A DNA stretch of 64,000 bases from Brachycybe producta (taxonomy: Eukaryota; Arthropoda; Diplopoda; Playtdesmida; Andrognathidae), in NCBI GenBank assembly GCA_036925085.1, contig JAUPFP010000005.1, positions 6,285,855 to 6,349,854 on the forward strand. The letters are read 5' to 3'. Of the stretch, positions 9,871 to 21,303 are shown in pieces. The notes under the pieces are model-generated. The model did not search any database and had not been told where the DNA came from. It was given only the letters and a program-made list of their open reading frames with translations. Made by a program: the position numbers and the translations under genes. Positions within the stretch are counted from its first letter, which is position 1; every line of letters begins with the position of its first letter.

Positions 9871-11225
9871 AAGGAGAAAATACTGAGGAATGTCGCTTAG
9901 AAGAACCCCTTTTAAAAATATTTTAATGCATTAATTACAACGAAAACATTAACTTACCTTCATAATTTGTTGTATACCATTTGAATGCTCAGATAAGAAG
10001 AAAAGGCATTGATTGGAAATACAACTGGCAAATTGCTCTCTCTCTCTCTCATTCTCTCATTTTTCTATTAGTTTTTAACCTGGCTGTAGTCATTACTTCT
10101 TCATTAATATGCCAATGCTAATGGAAAAATGAAGAAACCAATTTGCCAGTTGTGGGTGCAACCAAGGCATTTTCAACTTTTTTGAGCATTGAAATGGGAT
10201 GGATACAACAAATTGAGAATTTTTTAATTGTAATTAAGACATTAAAAATATTTATAAAAGCGGTTTTTCTAAGTGACAACAATCTTTAGCAATGAAACAA
10301 GCACCCCTACTCACATCAGTGATGCTAACAGACCTTTTTTTTTTTAAAAAAAAACAGGTTTCCAATAAGATGTTTGAAGCCTGTTCAGTGAGTTCAAGTG
10401 CCATCTTTCCTTCTTGAATCTGACCCTAACTTTTCAGCATTTTTTTTTAAAAAAAAGTTTCTGCCATTTCTATCCTTATTTTCATTGTAGACAAAATTGA
10501 AGCTCGTTTCTTTCCTTCATTCCATCCTAGTTGTTACCTAAACTACTCCTTTATTTTTTTTCTCTCTTCTTTTTCGGATGTATTTATTCAACTTTATTGT
10601 TAGCAAATGGCTGGAAGGTGATGCATAATGATCACATTAGGAGACAACCCCATCAAACAATCTAGATAGATAGATATATATATATAAGGACTATAGAAAA
10701 TGAAGGTTTTGAAGCCTCAACTAAAAAAAGAAGAGAAACCTCGAGGGAGTGATTGGAAATGTAATTTCATGACGGAATTCACACTGGCAGAAATTTAATT
10801 CTGTTTGCACGAGTTCAAGTAACTGGAAGAAGTAGAAGAAAAGACAGAAAAAAAAAATCAGTGCCTTCAAGTCCAGTTCATAATACACATTTCAAACAAC
10901 CTAACCAATCAGCGCAAACCTTTCAAAAATGGCCGCCATTTTTCAAACCAAATGTCGTTTCCCATTAACAGTAGCATTGCTTTTCACTGTATGTATATTT
11001 TTTTTACATACATTTACTAAACAGTGTTACTTCTTGTTTGCAATACACACAATGCAAATAACGTTTGAGAAGTATATAGATTTTTTTATTGCAAAAGCAA
11101 ATTCAAAGTTTCTCAAGTATCTTTGTGATAATGAGAGCCAAATAAACACGCCCTCTTCACTGTCATCTCCACAAATCACACACACGGAAAACAAAAACAT
11201 ACATAAAATGAGAGAACACACACAG
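9871..11225. other. Non-coding stretch with T-run/A-run palindromes
   Basis: T(n)A(n) junctions at about 10335-10354 and 10441-10456 could form hairpins. There is a (CT)n run at 10036-10050. A 99-residue frame at 10929-11228 starts in ordinary sequence but has no recognisable domain and ends in CA-rich repeat. Confidence 0.5.
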
Positions 11226-12010
11226 TGAAAAAGCATACACACAAAAAAAAAACGACTTTCAAAAACACACTCGAAAAATGAGAAAACGTACACAAAGAAT
11301 GGTAACACGCGCAGAAAGAGAACACACGCACATAATAGAATACGCACTCAAAAAGAAAAAAAAAACATAAAAAAGATACACAGTAGGCCTATTACACACC
11401 AATGTCACAACATCGCAAACACCCAAATGAAACAGAAAACACATGACTAAAAGGAGAACCCAAACAGACAAAAAAAAGCGAAGACACGCAGAAAAAGAAA
11501 ACTCACAGAACAACCAAACATAACAAGCAGAAAGAGATAACGAACACGCAGAAAGAGCAAACACAAGCAGAAACAGAAAACATACGCAGAAAGATATTAA
11601 AAAACATGCTGAAAGAGCTGAAAAAGCAAATACACATGCAAAAACTGAGAAAACACACGCAGAAAAAAATACACACGCAGAGAAAAACACAACGCAAAAA
11701 AAAACATACACGCAGAAAAAGCAAACACAAGCAGAAACTGAAAACACACGCATAAAGAGATAACTAACGCGACACGCAGAAAGAAATAACACACACGCTG
11801 AAAAAGCAAATACACATGCAGAAAAGAAAAGAAAAAACATGCAGAAATAATTCACAAGCGCAAAAAGAGCAAACACACACAGAAAAAAAAGATCACACAT
11901 GTAGAAATAGAAAACAAGACACGAAAAAAGTGAAAACAGCCAAGACTGCGCAGAAATATTTCACACACGCACAGAAATGAAAAGCACATATTCAGAAAAC
12001 TAACACACAG
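11226..12010 (-). repeat. Degenerate minisatellite, CACGCAGAAAGAG units
   Basis: Dozens of units like AACACACGCAGAAAGAG, 17-21 bp long with indels. On the minus strand the unit reads GTGTTCTGTGTTC-like and matches the 17-bp array at 37039-37386. The 213-residue Cys/Phe/Val-rich minus-strand frame at 11259-11900 is its translation. Confidence 0.8.
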
Positions 12011-14155
12011 AGAGAAAAAGATAATAAAACGCACACAACAAGGATACAGACACACATCACCATAAAGAGAAGGAATACGCACACATTCAAATTATCCAAT
12101 TTGCTCATTCTTCTCACTCCCCAAGAAAAATAAACAAGAGAAAGTTTTTTTTTGTTGTTCAATGAAGAATGTACACATAAAAAGCCACCACATTCTCGAG
12201 CTAGAAACGCAGCAAAGTAAAAATACCGTTTCTCATATTCAGAGAAGAAAAAGAGATGCACACAGAATTCATAAACATTCTATCGAAAGAGAAAAAGAAT
12301 GTATCATATTTTGTGACAATCGAGAGCTCCCATATATAACTTAACTGATTTCAGTGTATCAATATTCTGACAAAGGTATTTTTTTTAACAAAAAACTACA
12401 ATACCAGTTCATATATTTCTGAAGTAAAAAATCTTCTCTCCACCTCCCTCCCCCCGTTTCTTGCTACTCTCCATCAAGAGAAATTTGCCTATTCAACCTC
12501 TACCCTCTTCCCTATTCTCAACACCCACAAATCCTATATATGTATATCACCCACTTTTAATAAAGTACAACGAATACATCTTCAAAAGAAATAAGTCGAC
12601 GACGAGAGACAGACAGAAATAGATGATGAAGTAGTAGTGAGATGATGGAGGAAAAGGATGGAGAAATGGGGGAGGTGGGGAGGAGCAGAAGACACAAGAC
12701 TAAGAAATTGGAGGGGGAACTTGAGTGAGTGTTTAGACATTCTAGTCACGAAAAAAAAGAGCGGGGGGGGGGGGGGAGTTAGTTTTAGGGGTAAAGAAGA
12801 AGGGGATACCTCAAGAGAAGAACAAGAAATTTCTCTAATGAAGAGTTGTATATATTTATACCTAGGACGATGTAATAATCAGCATACTTTTGAGCCCAAA
12901 AGCAGAATTTTTTTTAACAACAACTAAAAAAAAATACACTGACTTTAACAAACCCTGAATCATCATCATCATTCTCAACCCTCAAATCTACTTTTTTTTA
13001 AAAAAAAAAAAAAGGAAATTGAGGACAAAATCAACTTGAAAATCCACGGTGGATGGATAGAAGGGATAGGGATACCTTCTGAAACGGACAACAACAACCA
13101 CAATTCTTTTCACAAACCTATCATTATAATAATCAGTGTGGCATTCACATTTTTACTTTCAACCTAAACCACACATCTTTTTTTTATTATCTAAATTACA
13201 ATGACAATGACATAGATTGGACACACAAAGTTATTGTCATCACATCTTATTTTTTACCACCTTCTTCCAAACTATGTGTTAAAAAAAACTGTTGAGCCCA
13301 TCATTTTTATATCCTCCCCCCCCCCCCCCCCAAAAAAAAGACATCCTCAACTCTTTAATTGAATTCACTAAAAAAGAATGTCTTCTAGACAAAAAGAGCG
13401 AAAGAATGAAAGAGAACTTAACTGTCTATCACATAGAATTACAACAAAAACCTAACAAAAGATGTTAATTTAAGATAATTGGATGAACAAAATCATCGCA
13501 TGTTTTAAACCAAAGGCAAAAAAAAACAAATTTTGAAACAACACAATTAAGGTTGATAAACGCAGACAACTACTGTAATTGTCAATTAAGTACTTTATGT
13601 AGTTAATAATGAGGCTTAATGAGTACGAAATTTATTTGGGAACTTGAAACATGAAAACAAACTTCAAACGTACTTTTTTTGTTTATTTTTAATGCTGTAT
13701 TTAAATTGGGTTTTAACAAACTGGACACAATTATCATCACACCTAACAAGGGTGTTTAACAGAACCAAGACCCATTGATTGGAAGGTGACAGAAAGTCAC
13801 AAAGACAACCTTACTCTCCCAGTATTTAAATATGAACCAAAACAAAGCCCTAAATTATTGAAGTGGCATCTACAAAAAGGCTATCAGAAAATACATAAGA
13901 GCCGCGCATCTATTTATTGGTGTATGTGTGCCAGAATTTTAAGTACATCCCTAAACGCAACACTAATTATTGTCCATCAAAATCTCGTTTGTATTTGGAC
14001 CAAATCACAGTGCCAAACACATTGGTGTGCTGCATCAATTAAAATAAAATTCCCTGATGAATGCATAAAAAAATGAAACTGTCAGTGTCAGCTGGCCCAG
14101 TATTCACAATTGTGGTCATATCTAACGTATATCCATTATATATCTAGCCGAATCA
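12011..14155. other. Non-coding stretch with G14 and C16 runs
   Basis: It contains G14 (12763-12776), C16 (13316-13331), a TTTTTTTTAAAAAAAA-type palindrome near 12990-13012 and a short ATC run near 12961. The frame at 13786-14076 (96 residues) has mixed composition but no family resemblance I can name. Confidence 0.5.
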
Positions 14156-14170
14156 ATGATAAAGGTTGTT

Positions 14171-14550
14171 GCTGAAGAACTAGAGCAGCTTTCTGCTTTA
14201 ATAGGTGCAGAACTAGAGCAGTTATCGGGTTTACTTGGTGCACAACTAGAGCAGTTATCAGCTCTATTTGGTGCAGAACTACAACCGTTATAGGCTATTC
14301 TTGGTGCAAAACTAGTGCAGTTATCGGCTCTGCTTAGTGCAGAACTATATCAGTTAATGACTTTACTCGATGAAAAACTAGAGCAGCTTTCTGCTTTAAT
14401 AAGAGCAGAACTAGAGCAGTTTTTGACTCTGTTTGGTGCAGAACTGCAGCAGTTATCGACTCTGCTTGGTGCAGAACTAGAGCTGTTATCGGTTTCACTT
14501 GGTGCAGAACTAGAGCAGTTATCCGCTTTGCTTGGTGCACAACTAGAACA
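14171..14550 (+). repeat. 33-bp minisatellite, 11.5 units, hendecad-coding
   Basis: Eleven full units start at 14171 and every 33 bp to 14501, with no indel, followed by a partial unit. The plus strand reads as an 11-residue repeat of consensus GAELEQLSALL, with Leu at positions 4, 7, 10 and 11, the 3-4-4 spacing of hendecad coiled coils. An in-frame ATG lies at 14156 and the frame continues to 14902 apart from one TAG at 14291-14293 in unit 4. Downstream of the array the frame enters GT-rich simple sequence, and two minus-strand frames are also open. It may be a decayed coding minisatellite or only a tandem repeat whose unit length is divisible by three. Confidence 0.6.
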
Positions 14551-15406
14551 ATCAAGGGGGGTGTTCTTTTTGTGCGAGTGTGTCCTATGTGCGTGCGCGC
14601 GTGTATTCGTGCAAATGCCACATCCCTTCACATTATCTGTTCTCTACATCTACTATGACTGTGTCAGTGTGTTCGCGATATCTCAACCTGTTTCTCTACT
14701 ATTATTGGGGGTTGATATTCCGTCTGCTATACTCATCTCCATTTCCCAATCTGTGCGATCTTATTCTGTGTTTACTAACGTAACTTTTGCTAGTATTCAA
14801 CTAAACACAAGACAATTTAAACATGGTGTGACACACATCCCCACCAGAAAAAAAACATCTCCTCTCAAATCACATAACCATTCAAATTGGTTTCTAAAAT
14901 GACCCATAAATACTCTGAAAAACAAAAATTCGATACAGACACAAAATCAACAAAAGATAAGAAAAGTACTTGAAAAGTTGAAACGCACAAACTTATTTGT
15001 ATTCATGAATGCTAAATAGTAGTAGGGTGCTGCTACTCTTATAAAGTGAGAAAAGTAGAGAGAAAAAAAAGTACAGAAAAAACTCAATAACTATTTTCAA
15101 GATAAGTTAGAAAAGTTATCTTGAGACAGAAACAAGAAAAAAAAAAAAGAAGACTATTTGCCATTGTCTCAGAAGACAGAAAAAAAAATTGCTAAGAAGA
15201 AGAACCTTTAGGGCTTACATTATGTAAAACAAAACTAAAAAGAAAAAAGAACACTTATATTGGGTTAGAAATAATTGTTTCAAACATCATTACATACAAA
15301 AACACACTCATAAGTGTGCAAATATATGCTAATGTGAGGATCGTTATTTATGTTAATGAAAGACAATGAACCAAACAATAACTTCTTTTAGAAATTTCAA
15401 AAGTCT
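14551..15406. other. GT-rich tail then non-coding AT-rich DNA
   Basis: Positions 14560-14620 are GTGCGTGCGCGCGTG-like. The rest is A-rich with no repeat family or gene recognised. Confidence 0.5.
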
Positions 15407-15726
15407 TTGGGATGGATCACACAAGCAGTACAAAATTCCACTGAAAAAAAAAGAATTTATTTACATTAAATAATTTTATTCTACTATTTATCTGGCTGAA
15501 AGTTTGCAGGTAAAAATTCAATTATTTCCTATTTGGTCATGCGGAATTATGTTATCAACCAATAAGAAGGCGTCCTTCAGTAACACTGTTCTGTAGTGCT
15601 CTTTGTCACCTATCAAAATTGTCTTTGATGGAATACAAAAATAATATAGCTGAAAATTTATTCTGAATTTTTTTATTTATATTTCTATTTTCTGTTTTTT
15701 TTTCTGCATGCGTGATCCATCCTTTA
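15407..15726. mobile_element. MITE, group B, GGATCACACATGCAG family (copy A)
   Basis: The left end GGATGGATCACACAAGCAG is mirrored by CTGCATGCGTGATCCATCC at the right (TAAAGGATGGATCACGC in reverse). The core contains GAATTATGTTATCAACCAATA followed by GGCGTCCTTCAGTAACA. That core is recognisable at 15895, 29290, 57560 and 59770, so the family has at least five members here. Confidence 0.72.
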
Positions 15727-15815
15727 TTGGCTTAGGTATCTCATGCAGAAAAAAAAAAGCCACCTGAAAATCTAATTTAAATAATTCTAATAGATTTTTC
15801 TTTTTTTTCTTGGCC

Positions 15816-16131
15816 TCACGGCTAGAATCACACATGCAGAAAAAAATCTGACTCAAAATTGAAAAAGCAGAAAAAGGTGAAATTGTTTCCATGAGGAATT
15901 ACGTTTATTAGCCAATTGGAAGGCTTCCTTTAAGCACATTCTTTCTCTCCTAGTCTATAAATTAAAAAATATATTCTTGATGTATTTCTAGTATATATAT
16001 AATGTGTGAAAACACTTTAACGCGAATGAAGGCAGAAAAGTAGATGTAACTTGTCCTGATTTTGTTTTCTATTTTCATTTGTTTGTTATTGTTTTTTTTT
16101 CTTCCCTCACGCATGTGGGATCCAGGCCTTA
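15816..16131. mobile_element. MITE, group B, GGATCACACATGCAG family (copy B)
   Basis: It begins near AGAATCACACATGCAG and ends with CACGCATGTGGGATCCAGGC plus CTTA. The core GAATTACGTTTATTAGCCAA and GGCTTCCTTTAAGCACA aligns with copy A. It lies 89 bp from copy A in the same orientation; a further GCAG-A-run motif lies in the gap. Confidence 0.62.
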
Positions 16132-17948
16132 AGAACCCAACCAGAAAATATTCTCAAGTGAATTCAGAAATAGTCTCAGTGGTAATTTCAATTAAGTCAA
16201 AGAAAGAAACCAAAGAAGAAAAAAAAGGGAGAATTTGTAATTTTTTCTTATTAATAATGAGAACTTTTAGTAATCACGTCTCGGAAGGTTAATTTTATCA
16301 TCAGGATTGTTTTTTTTTAAAAATATGCAAAAAAAAAAGGGTGTGGATGTGTTTTAGTACAAAAATAGAAACAAAGGAGTCGTAATCATCTATCTTGTTC
16401 CTTTTTATTCATTTTACAACTAAAACTAAAGACGTATGAAAAAGTAACGTAAAAAAAACCCTCAACAGAAAATAAGGTTAAAGTATGAGTGAGATTTTTT
16501 TGTTCCCTTTTTCTTTCATCCAAGTTTCATAAACGGCACTCCTGGGAAACATTGTCAGGAACGTGGCAAAGTAAAACTTGATCGAATCGACCACCTGAAA
16601 CATTTTATCTTCCTAGCAGAAAACAAATTCTCAAAGGAAAAACATACAAACGCATAAACAAAACAAGAGAACAAAATAAAGAAGAAACAAGATCAACGAG
16701 AGAAGAAGAAAAAAATACAAAACAAACTAAAACAAGAGAAAAAAAAAATTATTAGAACAATGTTTTGGCCGCCATTTCTAGAATCTAGGGACTTTTCTCT
16801 TGTCCTGACTTTTTTCTACCCAATTTTAAGAAGAAACTCAAAAGTAGATGAATAAAAAAAGCAACCTAAGAGAATTTTCATGTTTTTTTTATCTTTAAAA
16901 ATAAACTTTTTATGGCATTTTGAAAATTTCAAAAATTGTTTTTAATCCCAAGTTAAAAAAAAATGTGTCCACTTTTTAAGTATACCATAAAAAGTTTACT
17001 TTTTTTTAAGATATCATCATCGAAGCCAAAATTAAGAATTGTGCGATGTTAGTTTTTATAAATTGTGCGTTTTATCCAAATATAAATAGATAATATGTAA
17101 CAAAAGCACAATTAATTAAATACTGAAAGCAATTAATAGCTACAATAAAAAGCAACAAAAGGAAACTCAAAATAATAAAAAAATTAAAAAACTATTATAG
17201 AAATTTCTTCTGACCATAATAAGTTTTTTTTTAAAGAAATACGGAAATGTATGAGACTTTATGCAAGTTTCCCAAAATTATCCAATTTGTGCGTTTTATT
17301 AAACTGATTATTTCACACATGACATACTCATACGGTATCATAATATATCTAAAAGGTGTTTGGAGTTGTTATTACACGTTTTTGTACATTTTATGCAATC
17401 TTTTGGCCTTTTGTCACCATTCATCAACATCAAAATATCTTTTAGCCTTTTCCCTTGACTCCCACTCTTAAAAGTTGTTAGAAAATACCGAATAAAGAAG
17501 TTTCAGAATGTAAATTTAAGACCAAACTAATCATTTGTTTCAGCCTAATATGTATGTTCCTTCGTGTATATGTGTCTGAGTCCCAATACTATACACACAT
17601 ATGGACCCCAAACTTAATTATTATCAAATAATAACGAAAATTATTTTTAAAAAAATGTTGTTCTAAGGAGACACATTTATTTCATTATGGCGCCATCAGA
17701 TTAATTTGCATGAATTTAATTGCGGCAAACAAAAAAATTTCTATCTTTTTTTTTTAAAAAAACCCCAGTCATTTATTAGAGATTAATACATGTGAAATAT
17801 ATCTGTGAAGATAATGTTACTATACTAATGAATTGCAAAAATCTTGTACAGAAAGAATTGTAAAATCGTACCCTTGAAAGCAGGCAATCACTGCTAACAT
17901 TTGATAGCAAGTACAGAATTAACTAAAAATCACAATAGCCAAACCAAA
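16132..17948. other. Non-coding AT-rich stretch
   Basis: A-rich and T-rich runs, an A/T palindromic junction near 17748, and ATGGCGCCATCAG at 17687-17699 resembling a CTCF-like core. At 17882 GGCAATCACTGCTAAC matches sequences at 25623 and, inverted, 47258. No gene. Confidence 0.5.
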
Positions 17949-18393
17949 TACCTCATATTTCCACCATAAAAATTAACTGCAGTTAAAAAACCAAGGTTAT
18001 AGTTAACTGCAGACAAGCTAGAAGAAGTATTTGTGTGTGTGTGTTCCATTTTTAAAACACATAGGCCTTACCTTACGGTTTAATGATTTTCTTTAGTCAT
18101 TTTTTCATTGTTCGGTTTCATTTCTGTTAAACAGTTCTGCATTTTGTGAAATTTTCATTCCCCATTCAATCAAAAAATGTAATGAGCTCACTATCCACCA
18201 TGGTATTCGTAAGCTAACTTTGGTCGAACACAGGAAGTGACGTATTTAACCATTTAAAAATGTGGTTAACCACACTGTGTCAATGCAGTTGATTTAACTC
18301 CAATGTTTAGAAATTAAACCATGTTTACTGTAACTACTCTCATGTGGTTAACTTTTTCAACTGTTGTTATATTTTTGTAGTTGGAACGAAGTA
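17949..18393. mobile_element. MITE, group B, AGTTAAC-word family (decayed, longer)
   Basis: The left end TACCTCATATTTCCACCATA then AAAATTAACTGCAGTT resembles the 669 element. The right end has ATTTTTGTAGTTGGAACGAA in inverse. The interior repeats GGTTAACC, GTTAACTGCAG and AACCACA words. It holds a short GT run and a CCTTA-rich middle. The ends are more diverged than in the 669 copy. Confidence 0.6.
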
Positions 18394-20769
18394 AAATGGG
18401 CGGGTTTCCAAACGCGCTTTGTACTTCAAGCTCTAAGCTGTGTTGCAAAATGCAGCGCACAACTCCATTTAAAATATTATATAATCTAATTTACATGTAA
18501 ATTTCACTATAAACAAGTTGATTTAAATCATGCAAAAAAAAATACTTTTTAGTAAATAAAACCTTTCCACTCATAGTAATCATATCACGTTAAAATATGA
18601 AAAAAACGCCCATCAAAATACCACGGGGCACAAATATTTTTATGCCTTAATACATCACCACCACCACCCCCTCTATAAAACGATGATAAAAAACAATGCA
18701 ACTCCGCATCATCATCATCATCATCATTCCTCTCAGTAAACAAATCTCTCTCTCTCCTCATATCATTCATTCAAAATGACCTATAGGCTTATGAAAAATG
18801 TCGATAGTTATCTTTGAACTTGTTGTTTTAGATGAGACAAGATGGCGGGAGTAAGGATGGAAGAGAGTAAATAACATCCCCATGTATATAGATTTAACCC
18901 CTTATACCTAATTACAGATGCATCACGACGAATTCTTGATTAGCTAACACAAAAGACATCTCCCCCTCCCCCAAATCCTCTAACCCCTCAATCATTAAGC
19001 ACATCATAACTGACGGGACATCAAGATAAAAAGGAAAGGGATGCAACTTATTAGGCAGAAAGATGAAGAGGAGTGGGGGAGGAGAGAAATATTTCTGGCC
19101 AGAGAAAAGAAAATTAATTAAAACCTCTTCCCATACACCATCACCACACACATATGCAATGTAATGCAACTCTCTCTCTCTCTCTCTCTCCAATCTAGCT
19201 TCTTGATTGGCCCCTATGTGATACACCCTCACTTTTATACTTGATACAACACACACATACAAAAGGTTCTCTCTTTTATTATAAAATAGGACAATGAAGA
19301 AATGGAAGGGTGGAGGATTGTGTGTATGTGTGTGTGTGGGGGGTGAGGGATAATAAATGCATCGGACTTCATATTGTCCCCCCATATATATTACTATATT
19401 GAACCTTTTAAACCATTTACAAATCCTACTCCAATATTATACCTTCAAAATCCACACCCAATTTTGAAATTGCTACTTTTAAAAGTTACAATTCCAGACC
19501 CCTCAATCTGGAGTCATAACCCATTTCCCTCCCCATTCCTTTCTAACTAATTTCACTCCTCTATGTAATACATATTACAACCAAAAAGAAGAATCATGCA
19601 TTTTACAAAATCACTAGTCAGTGTGAAGAATGACTAATTTTCTAGTAGATCCGTATAATGAATAACGTTTTAGTCAATTTGACATTATAGCTAAAAGATC
19701 AAGCATATTGCTTTATAAAGCCTTTTTGGCATCATCTTTCTGTTTTAGGCATTTCCCAATATTGCCTAAAACGTTATTTCGCCATATAGATTTAATATAT
19801 TAGTAGTTGTTTTGCACACTGACTAAAAAATTGTGCAAAAATACCTTGATTTTGTTCACTATTGCAGTAACATGTACATGTGTAAGTGTGACTGACTGAC
19901 TGTGATTGCAACTTGGTATATTTTCAGTAAATCTGAATAGATTCCATTAAGATGTATTGAGTGAGAAGACCCTTATTATTATCATCATTATCATTATTCC
20001 CCCTCCCCCCTCTTATCAACTTTCACTATCCATCCACCTTCTGCCATACCATTAAGACTTAACAATAAAGAAAAGGAACTTTTAAGTCTCTCCTCCTAAT
20101 ATACTTTTTTGGAGTTTATTTCTCTCCCCCCCCCCGCCCCCTCTCATTTCTTGTGACACAATCATCATTTGTTATTTGTATTCATTCTCTCACTTTCTTA
20201 CACTTCTTTTTTTTCTACTAAATTTGAAATTCAGCTTAAAAATAAGAAACAAGTGATAATCTAAACACACATTTATTATTAACCACCCATCATCATCATC
20301 ATCGCTCTCTTCTTAACTCTTACTTCTTCAAGAAGATTAATACTAACGTAATTTGCATATATTCTATAATATTTCTTACATAATATCTTTGTTATTCATA
20401 TATGTAGATAGATCAGTTTTGCAAGTTGAAAGAAGTAAAAAAAATATATGATATTATTCATGAATACAAATGGAGCTAATTTGTCATTTAATGAAGTCTC
20501 ATTTAAGATTCGAAAAAATAAAAATATTCTGTTTTTTTTGTATTGATTTTGATTCCTATTCAAATTTATTGTAAACTAATATCAGTTTTTATTTAGGGTT
20601 TTTATTTTCTTCTTATGAATTCGTTTCATGTCGGTAACATTTACGAAATTATTTTTGAAACAAAAAAAAAGTAATAGGATATACTGTATAACAATTTAGA
20701 AAATGCTTAAAAAGAAGGATAAATTCAGAAGAATTCCATCAAAAAAGAACAGAATTTCTGAAAGTCAAA
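18394..20769. other. Non-coding stretch with microsatellites
   Basis: (ATC)n at 18707-18728, (CT)n at 19171-19190, GTGTGTATGTGTG near 19320, CT/C-rich patches near 20120 and ATC near 20290. The minus-strand frame at 18912-19385 (157 residues) runs through these repeats with His/Thr and Arg/Glu strings and is not credible as a gene. Confidence 0.55.
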
Positions 20770-21009
20770 TCTATAAAGCTTTTTTTAAGAAAGTTTGTCA
20801 TTCCGTTTGTATGTCCGAATCATCGAAATCTCACAAACGGCACAACGTAGTGCAATGTAAATTTGACAGGACTTTCTGATGCCGATTTCTAAGGTCAACG
20901 CAACTTATTTCAAGCTGCTATGTCGTTCGTTCCCTTCACGAGTTACGGGCCTTTTCATTATTTATTGTATGAAACGTTTTTGGTCCGCAAAGCAGGGCAC
21001 TAAAGCTAG
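20770..21009 (+). mobile_element. Helitron-like short element (candidate)
   Basis: It begins TCTATAAAGC after an A and ends AAAGCTAG before a T, as expected for Helitron insertion between A and T with 5' TC and 3' CTRR. The upstream hairpin (near 20981-20998, GTCC...GGGC) is weak. The sequence inside (GTTTGTCATTCCGTTTGTATG, CACGAGTTACGGGCC) is less AT-rich than the surroundings and non-coding. The assignment rests on termini only. Confidence 0.4.
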
Positions 21010-21115
21010 TAAATCATAAAAACGGTTTGTATGAATTTTAATACATGGGACTTTTTTTGCTTTTGTTAAGTCTGACTTGCTAATGAGATGAAGGCTACCA
21101 AATCATGATAGCACG

Positions 21116-21303
21116 CTGAAGATGAACATTTTCTAGCTGAAGATGGGCATATTCTAGGTGAAGATGAACATATTCTAGCTGAAGATGAACATAATCTAGC
21201 TGAAGATGAAAATATTCTAACTGAAGATGAAAATTTTCTAGCTGAAGATGAACATATTGTAGCTGAAGATGAACATATTCTAGCTGAAAATGAACATTTC
21301 TAG
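21116..21303 (-). repeat. 21-bp minisatellite, nine units
   Basis: Units CTGAAGATGAACATATTCTAG start at 21116 and repeat every 21 bp; the last is 20 bp. On the minus strand the unit reads as a heptapeptide like LQLEYVH, giving the 133-residue frame at 21095-21496, which I take as repeat-derived. Extra CTAGCTGAAA copies lie near 21374. Confidence 0.9.

Noticed and set aside
11259-11900. 213-residue minus-strand open frame, the longest in the window
   Set aside because: It is the translation of the CACGCAGAAAGAG minisatellite (Cys/Phe/Val strings); neighbouring frames are equally open.
18912-19385. 157-residue minus-strand frame
   Set aside because: Runs through CT and GT microsatellites and shows their amino-acid strings.
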